The notes under the pieces were generated by a model. That model did no database searches. It was not told the origin of the DNA and saw nothing but the letters and a program-made list of their open reading frames with translations. Position numbers and translations under genes: made by a program. A DNA stretch of 64,000 nt from Labia minor (taxonomy: Eukaryota > Arthropoda > Insecta > Dermaptera > Spongiphoridae): the NCBI GenBank assembly GCA_963082975.1, contig OY720350.1, positions 705,001 to 769,000 of the forward strand. The letters run 5' to 3'. Within the stretch, counting starts at the first letter, position 1. Each line of letters begins with the position of its first letter. This document shows, piece after piece, positions 54,293-64,000 of this stretch.

Positions 54293-54411
54293 TGAAAAAT
54301 TCTAAAGTCACTTTTGGATTCTAGAGGTCATGAAACGCGAAGATATGCAAAAATTTTTAAATTCTGAGCAATGTGCAGACAAAAACCTTTTTTTATATAT
54401 ATAGAAGATTA

Positions 54412-54470
54412 TCAAACACACACACAAACACACACACACATATATGAATGGATGGATGGATGGAGAGAGT
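54412..54470. repeat. (CA)n and (GGAT)n microsatellites
   Basis: CACACAAACACACACACA followed by four GGAT repeats, directly outside the 5' end of copy D. Confidence 0.9.
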
Positions 54471-54569
54471 AATAAGCCATCGGAGATAAACAACACATTC
54501 AATATTATATAAAATTTTAAAAACTAATTTAAGGGTTAATTGTTTAGATATTAATAAAATTAATATTAT

Positions 54570-54775
54570 ATATTGAAATAATAGGTATTAATGAATCTTG
54601 TGTGATGTAATTTAATAATAATCATACATATAATAAAAATAAATAACAATAATAATAATAATAATAACAGACAGATATGTATATAAAAATTCTAAAATCA
54701 TATTTGAATTCTCCAGGTCATGAAATTCTATGAAATGTGCTGACAATATATAATATGTATAATGTTTATATATAA
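54570..54775 (-). mobile_element. Old Helitron 5' relic beside copy D
   Basis: Degenerate words in the order of the family 5' region: TGTGTGATGTAATTT, ACAGACAGATATG, AAAATTCTAAAATCATATTTG, AATTCTCCAGGTCATGAAA, AATGTGCTGACAATATATAA. It is much more diverged than D, so it predates it. Confidence 0.6.
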
Positions 54776-54779
54776 ATTA

Positions 54780-56369
54780 AAAGATACAATAGAATAATAA
54801 TGGTAACATTGAAATAGAAATAGAAGAAGAAAAAAATTAGTTTTTTTTAAAAATTAATTGATGATTTCTTTTTTTTTTTTTTATTGTATTTTCTAATTCT
54901 TATGGAAATTTTTCATTTAATTCATTTAATTCTATTAATTTTTTTTTAAATGTAAGCATTAATTTCTTTATTTCAATTCATTTGTTTTTAAGATTTAAAA
55001 AGACATGACATGAACCTTTCTTAGACACGTGCCAGCTGACAATTATAAAAAAAAATCAATTTTTTATAAATAAAATATATTTTTAATCTTTTATTATAAA
55101 ACTAATTAACTACATTGTATACTTGTCTTATATTAAATGTTAAGCGTATTATGTTTAATTTATTCATAATAAATTTTTAAACACGTTGAAATTATATTTT
55201 ACATTCCTTTCTACTTTATATTATGTAAATGAATTATTGATTTACCCTAATCACAATCATAATTGAGCTTTGAGCATCTATTGTATATAATATATACTAT
55301 AATAGTGTGTTATATATAACTTATAACCTAGTATTATACATATTATTAAAGAAATTTTATCCACATTTTCCAAAATACATTCAATGATTCCTCGAAAACT
55401 TGAATGCTTTTTTTCTTATAATTATATTTGTTACCTAAAAGAAATTAACCCCCCACCACAACACACCCACACTTTTTGATTTTTTAAAAATTCTCGATTG
55501 TGTTCCTAGCACAAATAACAGATATATATTATTTGGATAATTTGGTAGGCACCCTATATTGAGAGAGAAACCTAAATTTCACATGTAATATAGGATGGAC
55601 TTATGGATGTTTTTTTACGAGTTGAATAGTTATTAGGTTTTCTCCACATAATTGTATGGCACTTTGATCTCAAAAATCACCCAGAAAACCCGTCTTCTTC
55701 CCCATATCTTATATAAAATTATTAAATAGATCGTGTGTAGGCAAAATATTATGTAAATAATATTATAAACATTATAAATGTCAAGATATTTTCCAATTCG
55801 AATCTCAGTAGAAATCACAAGGAGGCCTGTGATGGATTCCTTATGGACAATCTAATGCAAATGTCTGCTAATTTTGACCCCCCTGATGTCCCGGATACAT
55901 GCCTTGATTTATCGCCAGATTGGACTACCACCCCCCTCCCCCCCACCTCTTCCCCCTTCATCTCTGCTGAACTTATCTGCTCATCAACTTAATATTTATT
56001 TTAGGGCTAATTACTGCCAATAAGGATACTATTTAGAAGTGGGGAGAAATTGAAAGGGTGAAAGGGCTTTGAAAGAATATGAGAAGACGATCAAAATTTT
56101 AACTTCTGCTTATTATGAAGATCTCGCCAAATGTTTTATGTCGAATTTGAATAATAAAAATTGAATGGAGACGACTCTGCTCTCATTCTCCCGCTTGAAG
56201 GTTATTAAAAACGTCCTGAGTTGAGGAATATCTTGCTAAATTAAATAAAAAAAAAAAAAAACTTATACTTTGCTTTGCAGTAAGAAAATGGAAATTTTTT
56301 CCAAAGACTTACATCCCTCTTCTAAAAACAACCAATTTTGGGTTCAAGTCTAGGCCAAATTCAATAAAC

Positions 56370-56426
<57 letters not shown>

Positions 56427-56440
56427 AATTAAAATTATTA
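54780..56440. other. Spacer upstream of the P450
   Basis: Mostly AT-rich. The segment 55805-56230 is less AT-rich; its plus strand reads EACDGFLMDNLMQMSANFD, PDVPDTCLDLSPDW, then frame breaks. It could be a LINE or other transposon relic but matches nothing I can name. (TA)n and (GA)n at 56374-56427. Confidence 0.4.
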
Positions 56441-56471
56441 TTTGTTTTTTGTTTTTTTTTTTTAATTTCAG

Positions 56472-56617
56472 AATGTTTCAATCCTTGCGTTTCGAATTTT
56501 TATTCTCATTGGATAAATTGGCATTTATTATACTTGTTTTATGTATCATACTAAATGAATCACGCCGTTGGTGTTTTTCTCGTTCATCACCAACTTCATC
56601 TTCATTCTTATCTTCAG
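56472..56617 (+). CDS. CYP314A1: P450 exon 1 in window (start and leader)
   Basis: Acceptor TTTCAG at 56466-56471, so an upstream exon exists. The ATG at 56473 (MFQSLRFEF) is the first in frame in this exon. If an upstream exon is coding, the protein could start earlier. Ends phase 1 at the donor GTATTA. Confidence 0.75.
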
Positions 56618-59600
56618 GTATTATATTTGTTTTTTATTTATAGATATAATAATAATAATATATATATATATCTTCTATATATTATTTATAATCGTAATTT
56701 AAAAATTCTATCTATTTTTTTTTTTCTATATCTTAAGTTTTTTCTTTTAAATTAATATTTTTTAAATGAAATATTTGATATATTTTTCTAATTTTGATGA
56801 CTGCCTAAATTTCAGGCGTCATTTAAGATGCGATAAAATAACAATATGTACATACTTATGTATATGTCGTAGACAGATGACAACTTTAGGAAAATAGCAT
56901 TTGCCTAGACTCTAAAGGCCATTTGGCTAAATCTTTGTTGGACAAATGCTTTCAAAGTGCAATCTCATTAAACAAGTATATTTTGTTCGTTGTATTTAAA
57001 TAAATATGCATAATGAAAAGTGATGTGCTAACGTAAGTAATTAAAATTCATGTTGAATCCATTTAATTTTAAGGATAGTTTATTATAAACCAAGTATATT
57101 TAACAATATAGTACCCAAAGAATTCGAGAATAAGTAATATTTTATCCCAATTATTTTGTTTATATCTTTTTACTATCTCCCCAGAGATTTTGATGTTTTT
57201 ATACGTTTAGAAGGCCCCTGAGTCATTTTCACTAAAGTTGAGAAAAATGTCTCTCTCTCTCTCTCTCTCTCTATCTCTGTGTGTGTGATTATGTATGTGT
57301 GCATGTAGACAAGATTACGCAAAAAACAATTTGAACTAGAATCATGAAATTTGGTATACGTGCATTATTCAAAATTCGTAGTTTTCTATCAACTTGTGAG
57401 AAATGTAGCACTTTCGGAAGAGGGTCATTCATTACCTACAACGTTTTCATTTTTTTCCCTCTAAACTGACCGTAAAAATAAAGAGATATGTTTGATAGTT
57501 TTTCACATGATTAAAAATTGTATAAAACTGCTATTGGTATAGAATTTCAGCTTGATTGAATCGCTGAAAGTACCGGAATTAATTTTTTAAAAGGTTGACT
57601 AACAATCACGCGCCAGCACGTGACGTGGTCCCATCAACAAAGAGCCAAACACGCGCTGGTTTATAAATAATATTTATTAATTTATAATTTAAATATATAA
57701 TTAAAAAAATTTAATTTAAATATAATAATATATGTTAATTAATCCAATTCAAATTTGCGAGATAGTCGAGTGGAGACACGCCAGATTTTTTTTAAAACTA
57801 TTTGTTTCGTTATTAAATTCTTTTTAATTGATTAAAAGATTTTTTGAAAATAAATAATATATTTGGGTACTTTTTCTGTTTCTTTCCTCCCACTTTTTTT
57901 TTCCCAGGTTTGCTACTTTTACTAACGGAATGCAAAGGCAGACGAATACACTGATCGTATGTCTCGTTCATTTGTCATCGGCCCAATCAATGTCCGACAT
58001 TTTCTGAGCTATTTTCCTAGCCAAGTTAAAGCTATTTGGCCAGACAAATGCTATTTTCCTAAAATTGCCATTTGCCTACGACATCTTTTCATTTAAATAT
58101 TTACGTATATATTTACCTTTTTATTGTTAATTCGGCGCTCTTCGCAACTGGGCAGGGGGCTTTGCCCCCTGTGCCCCCGAAGTAGTACATAGTATTTGGT
58201 TAAAAGTTTATATGTAAAAGATTTTCATCCATTTTGTTTTTGTGTTCTTATTTAAAATAATTTATTAATTAATGAATTAAAATAATTTTATCTGAAAAAT
58301 ATAATAATATGATAAGAAACACATATAATAAAATAAAATATATTCATTTAATATATTATACTCCTACCTATAATGTTTAGTCTAGGTATTTTCATATAGC
58401 CTTTTTCTAGACAAAAGATTTGAATTATCTATATATTTTAAAGTGTATCATCAAAAAAAATTTGTAACATATTGTAAAAAGACAAGAAAAACATTAATTT
58501 ATATATATATATATATAATTACGACCCTTGAATCACCTATTAGCTGTAAAAAAAATTAATTGTAATCCCTGTTATGGGGAGAAAAGATATTTTATATGTG
58601 TGATTGGCTAATAAAAAATACTTTTTAAACCTAACTGAACTTCTACCTAATAAACAAAGTAAAAATCATAAATGTAATTAGATATTATTAACATCTCTAC
58701 ATATCTAAATGTTTTCATTTTTTAGAAATGATTAATGGTCGTGAAATTAGTTTTAATTATAATTCTTATAAACCATTAAAAAAATAAAAATAAAATATAT
58801 TTAAGATGCTTTGTTATTATGGCTTTTTTTTTATTATGGCTCCCCTTTTTTAAAAATACCTTTCTTTTATATTCATTTGGCCTTCAAACTTTAATTGCAA
58901 AAAACAAAAAACAAAAAAACAATTTATTTGACCCACTACCTGTTCAGTTATCCTTTGTTTTTCTTTCTATATACTAATGAGGTTGTAAAATTCGAATATC
59001 TATTTTTCATGGCCTATTTTGGAAATCTATTTTTGGGGGGTGGGCTACGATAGTGGATCTCAAGCCTATTTACTTATATTATACACTATCTTATAATTCA
59101 ATTCAATTCAATTCAAAAAATAAAAATAAAAAGGTAAATTTTGGAATATTATGTATATATTTTTAATTAATTTCTTTATTAATTTTTTATATAATAATAA
59201 TAATAATTTAATCTTAATTTATTTTGTTTTTAATAACATTTTTAATTAAATTATCTATTTAAAAATTAATTTGTTATTTTATAAAGATAGGTACTAATAA
59301 TATTTTTACTAATAAATAAGGATAGTATCATTTATTAAAAATAATAGATAATAATAAAAAAAATTATAATTTTTCTTCGATTTTGAATATTTGTCATTTT
59401 TAATTTATTTATTTATTTTTTATGTAGTGATATAATAATTATGTAAAAAACAAATCTATCTTTTTAAATATTTATTTTAGAGTGTATTAAAACGGTGAAA
59501 GATATTCCTGGCCCATATGCCTTACCATTTTTTGGCACCCGATGGATTTATTGGCCAATATTTGGTAAATATAAAATGGATCGGATTCATGAATCTTATC

Positions 59601-62600
59601 AAGGTAATTGATTTTTATTTTATCATTATTATTATTATTATTATTAATATTATTATTAACATTTAGCAATCCTTAACATTTTTAATTGTCAGTAAACTTT
59701 ATTCATCTATCTCCAAATTTTTCTGATGATTGAGCTCAAAAGTATGTGGAGACCCACAACAAACTTTATTTTTTCCTTTATGGCATTAGAACTTTACTGA
59801 TAGTTCTAATATCTTGAAATTATCATTAAATTTTACTGGAGATGTTCTGGCTATGTGCCCATTCTTTCAACGACATCAACGACATCAACGACACGCGTTC
59901 TCAGGCGGATGATGCTATTTGGAACCCTGTTTCTTAGCAATATACCAAGCATGGATCTTTCCGGATCTTCTTAATTGATTTTTTCGTCAGAATCAGAGTC
60001 TCTGCGCCATATGTCATGACAGGTTCTTTAACCTTCCAAACGAAGACCAAGCCAATTTTATACACCAGGTTTGGTTAATTCACCCTAATCGAATTTCATG
60101 ACCAAGATATTTGTACATTAGAACCTGTACAACCTTCCTATTGTCCAGGGTGACCTTTTCTGATGGACGATGGAACAAGAGAATTCTCGAATGGAGGCCA
60201 AGAGAAAATGCTTTTTATAGCAGAGGTCGACCCCCAACAAGATGGTCCGATGACATTAAACAAATCACCATGAACTGGATACAACAAGCAGCGCAAGATA
60301 CTACGAAATAGAAAATTCTACAGGAGCAGTGGACTTGAAGAATGGCTTATTGATGATGATGATGATGATGATGATTCTTTCTATCAATATTACCATTGGA
60401 ACTATCTTTATTCTAGTCAATTTCCAAAGAGATTTTAGCTTCATCGCAAGATTTTGATATTTGCTGTATTTTTCCTTCTCGGTTTTATAGATGATGTGAG
60501 AGAGAGATCCTTAACTTTATTTATTGTTACTTTTCCCCCCTTTTTTTATTGATCAATCGAAGGTGAAGGAGATTGGAAACGATTAATTTATCTTTTATTA
60601 TGGGACAATCCTAGTACAGCACATGATAATCGAATTTTAAGTCTGTAGGAGGTGAGTATTTATAATAGGGTTCTGGGATAGAGAGTATGAAAAGGTTCCA
60701 CCTGAAAACTCCATTTTTCACCTTGATAAAATATGTCTCAGGGTCTATTGAGGAGTTTTGTAAAATTCCTAGATATTTATATATTTTTCCATATTTGCAT
60801 TCCCCATTATTGAATCTCCCGAGTGTTCAGGTTTTCCTTTTTTTTATATTAATTATTGCACATTTATCAAGTCCATGTTTTCCATGCATTCATAATATTT
60901 TCCATACAGTTTATAATTGACGGTGATATTTTATAAATTTTAAGAATTTCAATTAACCATTTGTGAGGTACAGACAGAGTCGAAGGCCTTACTTTATAAC
61001 ATGTATGGAGATTCCGTTTTCTTGTTTGTGTTTGCTTATTATTATTATTATCATTATTTTATCCGATTTATTACACTTACTCAGTACTACGTACTGGTAA
61101 AATTTCACCTACCCTTTTTTCTTTTCTTTTCTAAGGGTCATTATTATTATTATTATTATTATTATTGATATTATTATTGTAATTATTATTATTATTAATG
61201 TTGTTGTTATTATTATTATTATTATTATTGTTAGACATGTTTAAACGTTATGGACCGGTTGTCAAGGAAGAGATGTTATTTAATACGCCTGTAATCTCAA
61301 TAATGGATAGCACATCGATTGAATCTTTAATGAGAATTCCAAGTCGTTATCCATTACGGCCACCCACTGAAATTACAGTTTTTTATCGAAAATCACGTCC
61401 AGACAGATACACATCCCTAGGATTAGTTAACGAGTAAGTGAATTATGACATCTAAAAAAAAACATGTTCTTCTTTGTTAATTTATTAATTTTAATGATTT
61501 AATTAATTTATTTTTAAATCATTCTTATAGAGGAGCGATATTGATATAAATAATTTCATAAAAATAATTTTATTTAATTTAAAATAATAATTAAAAAAAG
61601 ATCAAACAAAATCTTATTATAAAAAAAATTGGGCGTATAATCTAAAATTTACTTAATATTAAATTCTTTCTGCGTGTCCATCAATATGTTAAACAATTCA
61701 CTTAACTAAAATTCTTGGTCACGGCAATTAAATTAAATAGCCTTCTATTGTTCCAATTTCAATTCTGTCACTTACAGTGGAACCTTGGGTTACGAAAAAC
61801 TCGTTTTGGTATAACAAACTTGATTCCTCTGTTTCGGTTTACCAGCAAAATTTGAGCTCTTTGGAAGGGAATTTTTTTCCACTGCGTTGCCTACACTGCG
61901 CATCATACGTTGTGCTTGCTTTAGATCAGCAACATTGTAAGTTGTTTAAAACTCATCCACACAGCGACATAGTGATGACAAGGTGTCACAAAAAGAACAC
62001 TCCACTGAGGCTGAGGTGGTTTTACAAAGAAACTTGCAGAAGATCGATGAGTTGAAGCATTTAGTACGCATTTATGAGTAAAACAATCAGCTAAATGAGT
62101 TTCGAGTTGCGAGGAGAAGAAAGAAGGTAAGAGGAATTAAAAGAAACGGAGGTCATTTGAAATTCCAGTACACAAACATGGATAAAACGAAATCAATTTG
62201 GAAAAGAAAACCATCCTGATGAAGGAGTAATTCATTTATTGGATTATGTTGCAATGGCTCATTACAACGCTTTGTTAAAAAGTTGTCCAATTCATTTTTT
62301 CAATTACTAATTTCTTTAAGAAAAAAATCTGATAAATGTGAACTAATATCATCGAGACAAGTTAAATTCGATCAATAAACAATTGTTTTAATATTATTAT
62401 ATATAATATGTAAATACCATGCAGAGCCAAGGGACTTCCCCCCCCCTCCCCCCACTCTATTTTACTAACACATTCAAAAAGTCTGTGTTAATTGCCTAAC
62501 CTTTACAGTTAATAATATAAAACTGTCTATCATTAAAAAAAAAATTCTATAAATAGTAATTTGATTTTTATGTGTTTTAAAAAAATGTTAATTGAATACT

Positions 62601-64000
62601 AGATTTCGTATTGTATATATTCTATTCAAAAATGATCATTAGGTATACGAAAAATATTGTTTTCAAATAACTATTTAATTAATTGCTGCAAACCACGATA
62701 AATTCATTTTAAACTGAAATTGTAAACACCGTTTGCAACGGGTTCGCCTAGTAATAATATAAAAACCATACGCCTCTTTTTCAACCATCAACTTATTTAA
62801 TTCATTACGATTTTGGTTTTGAATAGAAAATTTTAGATTAAAGATTTATTTTAATGAATTTTATAATAATTTTCAATAATCTAATCATTTTATCTAATAA
62901 TTTTTAGAAATAAAATATTAAATAACTCTACTATAATATTTTTAAAAGATATTTTTTTAAATGATTTTTGAAATTTAAGAATTTTTTTTTCGAATGTCAT
63001 TTAGAATTTTATAAATTGTCATAAAAGTTCAAATATTTTGTCTTGGAAACGATAGCAGAATATTTATTAAAATAATCTCCAATTAAGCTATTGATTTCAT
63101 TTGAAATCTCAACCTATGTAGTTGATTTTTAATAATAATTATTTTAATTGATATGCGAATCAAAATTAAATAATATAATTTAGTCATTTTAATTCAAATT
63201 TTAAAAATATTTTTTTTTGATACTTTATATATATATAATATATAATGTTGTTTGTAAATTAATTTATTTCAAATCGTCGGTCGGTTCTGTGCCTGGCCAC
63301 AGCTCATATTTTTTTAAAAACGATTGACAGTTTTATGGTTTTAAACCCGAGTTTCCACTGTATAATTCAATTCTTTAAATATATACCTTTACATTTCATT
63401 TATTAATATAAATAAATTATTAAATTATTTTTTTTTTTATAATTTTTTTTTTTTTTTTTTTTTTTGTTTTTTTTTAGACAAGGCGAACGATGGGCTCTTT
63501 TACGTTCCCGATTAACCTCCGAATTGACAAGTCAAAAAACAATTAACGCCTTTATACCAGAAATATGTCAAGTGAATGATGATTTCGTTTCAATAATTAG
63601 ATCATCCAGAGATATGAAAAATGGACAATTACCAAATTTAGAAGATTTAACCCATCGATTGGGTCTTGAAAGTAAATAAAAAAAAATAATATATTAAATT
63701 AATTAATATTATATAACCACAAACCGTGGGTCTTTTTGAGTTTATTGTGACTCAATTAAAAATTTAAAGTAATGAGGAAAAAAAAGGTAAAATTTTTTCC
63801 GAATTGGCTCTTAAACATTTTCGATTTTTCAATATGGCTCTAAGTATCACCAATTGTTCACCCCTGTTATTTAATATATTATTTATATAAAATCTAATCG
63901 TCACTCACTCACTCATTCCGTAACGCTCGGTCACATTCGGTGACATTTGGTCACCTGGCGCCTTTGTTCTTTCAATCGCTATTTCAAAAAAAACAACAAA
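56473..64000 (+). CDS. CYP314A1: Mitochondrial-clade P450, probable ecdysone 20-hydroxylase (partial)
   Basis: Likely Shade, which converts ecdysone to 20-hydroxyecdysone. Four exons are in the window: 56473-56617, 59481-59603, 61235-61433 and 63478-63671. They give about 220 residues, and the gene runs off the right edge. Residues about 16-27 are a hydrophobic leader (LAFIILVLCIIL) after a short N-terminus. Then come the proline-rich hinge DIPGPYALPFFGT (56-68), FKRYGPVVKEE (92-102), RYPLRPPTE, SRPDRYTSLGLVNEQG (143-158) and the helix C motif WxxxR (W161-R165), which contacts the heme. The RPDRY-LGLVNEQG-WALLRSRLTSELTS order is characteristic of CYP314A1. The oxygen-binding threonine, ExxR and heme-Cys motifs are beyond the window, so activity cannot be judged. 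Other mitochondrial CYPs (CYP302, CYP315) are less likely. Every intron carries mobile elements. Confidence 0.85.
56864..58084. mobile_element. TIR element in P450 intron 1
   Basis: Ends: left ATGTCGTAGACAGATGACAA, right complement ATGTCGTAGGCAAATGGCAA. The match continues through CTTTAGGAAAATAGCATTTG for about 45 bp with a few differences. 1221 bp. The interior holds the second copy of the dispersed repeat (57167-57665). No transposase or unambiguous target duplication. Confidence 0.75.
57167..57665. repeat. Dispersed repeat, copy 2
   Basis: Partner of 3310-3770. This copy has a (CT)n/(TG)n run at 57249-57292 where copy 1 has only GTCTGTGT. The shared tail is CACGCGCCAGCACGTGACGTGG. It lies inside the TIR element. 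Confidence 0.75.
58131..58260 (-). mobile_element. Helitron 3' end relic
   Basis: Starts in the loop of the family stem-loop (TTCGGCGCTC), then GGGCAGGGGGCTTTGCCCCC, TGTGCCCCCGAAGTAGTAC and TTTTCATCCATTTTG. The terminal CTAG side has been lost. P450 intron 1. Confidence 0.7.
59481..59603 (+). CDS. CYP314A1: P450 exon 2
   Basis: Acceptor TTTTAG. Encodes ECIKTVKDIPGPYALPFFG, TRWIYWPIFGKYKMDRIHES and YQ; donor GTAATT, phase 1. Includes the proline-rich hinge that follows the membrane or transit leader. Confidence 0.93.
59840..60375. mobile_element. LINE 3' end with inverted 5' part, P450 intron 2
   Basis: The minus strand from about 60155 to 59840 reads VTLDNRKVVQVLMYKYLGHE, then a YGA-region remnant (MTYGAETL), RVPN, RTRVVDVV and GHIARTS. 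The plus strand resumes at 60156 with SDGRWNKRILEWRPRENAF and RGRPPTRWSDDIKQITMNW, and ends in (GAT)n at 60353-60375, a LINE-type 3' tail. The two parts are adjacent pieces of one reading frame in opposite orientation: a 5' inversion. Confidence 0.85.
61130..61230. repeat. (ATT)n microsatellite
   Basis: Trinucleotide ATT run that ends at the acceptor of P450 exon 3; it replaces the usual polypyrimidine tract. Confidence 0.9.
61235..61433 (+). CDS. CYP314A1: P450 exon 3
   Basis: Acceptor TTAG at 61231-61234 in an unusual (ATT)n context. Encodes DMFKRYGPVVKEEMLFNTP through SRPDRYTSLGLVN and part of Glu156; donor GTAAGT, phase 2. Confidence 0.93.
61775..63360. mobile_element. TA-flanked pogo/Tigger-like element, P450 intron 3
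   Basis: Left end CAGTGGAACCTTGGGTTA and right complement CAGTGGAAACTCGGGTTT, 15 of 18 identical, with TA on both sides (61773-61774 and 63361-63362). 1586 bp. CAGTGGAACCTCGG-type ends are known for Tigger/pogo elements. The interior at 61777-62200 looks once-coding but has no recognisable intact domain. Confidence 0.75.
63478..63671 (+). CDS. CYP314A1: P450 exon 4
   Basis: Acceptor TTTTTAG after a very long T tract. Encodes QGERWALLRSRLTSELTSQK, then INAFIPEICQVNDDFVSIIR and LEDLTHRLGLE; donor at 63672 (GTAAAT), phase 1. The TAA just downstream is intronic. Confidence 0.92.
63672..64000. other. P450 intron 4, partial
   Basis: The intron continues past the window. 63900-63970 holds GGTCACATTCGGTGACATTTGGTCACC-like direct repeats; nothing else is seen. 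Confidence 0.5.

Larger units (their letters stand above)
51054..54408 (-). mobile_element. Helitron copy D (near complete, minus strand)
   Basis: 3' end at 51054: complement of CTAG next to host A 51053, followed by the stem-loop. 5' end: TCTATATATATA read leftwards from 54405. If three more bases (TCT) are included, ending at 54408, the host base becomes T as the A/T rule requires. About 3.35 kb, collinear with A including the AT-rich filler A has and B lacks. It carries the LINE fragment and the longest tetranucleotide array. Confidence 0.92.

Noticed and set aside
60540..60660. A possible extra P450 exon (reads GDWKRLIYLLLWDN)
   Set aside because: Exons 2 and 3 join in frame without it, the sequence matches no P450 motif, and there are no clean splice sites.
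63666..63680. An apparent stop that would end the P450 at about 220 residues
   Set aside because: It follows a GTAAAT donor; P450s are about 500 residues and the heme-binding region is still missing, so the gene continues beyond the window.

Overview
The window is a very AT-rich, intron-rich and transposon-rich stretch of an arthropod nuclear genome. The gene content supports this: a V-ATPase subunit E gene, a CCR4-NOT subunit gene (CNOT2) whose N-terminus looks arthropod-like, and the 5' half of a mitochondrial-clade cytochrome P450 that best fits CYP314A1 (Shade, ecdysone 20-hydroxylase, an arthropod moulting enzyme). I cannot name the species from sequence alone.

Layout. 1-2389: gene-poor, with a decayed LINE tail and a possible hAT end. 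2390-8702 (minus): V-ATPase E in four coding exons, 226 aa, with a 5.4 kb first intron full of relics (LINE RT, a palindromic element, a hAT relic, two mariners, a MITE). 8703-10550: shared upstream region of two divergent genes. 10551-16312 (plus): CNOT2 in six coding exons, 566 aa, with a 260 bp hAT MITE carrying a perfect 8 bp target duplication in intron 5. 16313-28750: AT-rich spacer holding a mariner fragment, Helitron-derived segments and one intact tRNA-Trp(CCA) gene at 26305-26376 (minus). 28756-28914: a possible promoter and first exon. 29484-37820: Helitron relics, hairpin repeats, tRNA-like pieces, a 765 bp TA-flanked transposon and an inverted-repeat element. 37821-48351: a stack of nested transposons. 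51054-54408: another nearly complete Helitron. 56473 to the window end (plus): the P450, exons 1-4 visible, each intron carrying transposon insertions.

The most striking structure is a Helitron family. Its ends are a 5' TCTATATATATAAAAAA and a 3' stem-loop followed by CTAG, and it inserts between A and T. Copies carry a hitch-hiking fragment of a LINE reverse transcriptase, and one relic (21.95-23.1 kb) still has a Pif1-type helicase motif beside that fragment. Two copies lie in direct head-to-tail contact (junction 44960/44961) inside an 8-bp-duplicating hAT element. One of them has been split by a third, opposite-strand Helitron (39081-41565), for which the neighbouring copy supplies an exact empty site, and by a second hAT (42932-43595) with a clean 8 bp duplication. 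This gives a readable order of insertions.

The three protein genes are functionally unrelated (proton pumping, mRNA deadenylation, ecdysteroid hydroxylation); nothing suggests joint regulation apart from the head-to-head arrangement of the first two. Exon limits were set by GT-AG sites and by preserving the reading frame across every junction. Repeat calls rest on termini, duplications and motif recognition by eye; no database search was run.
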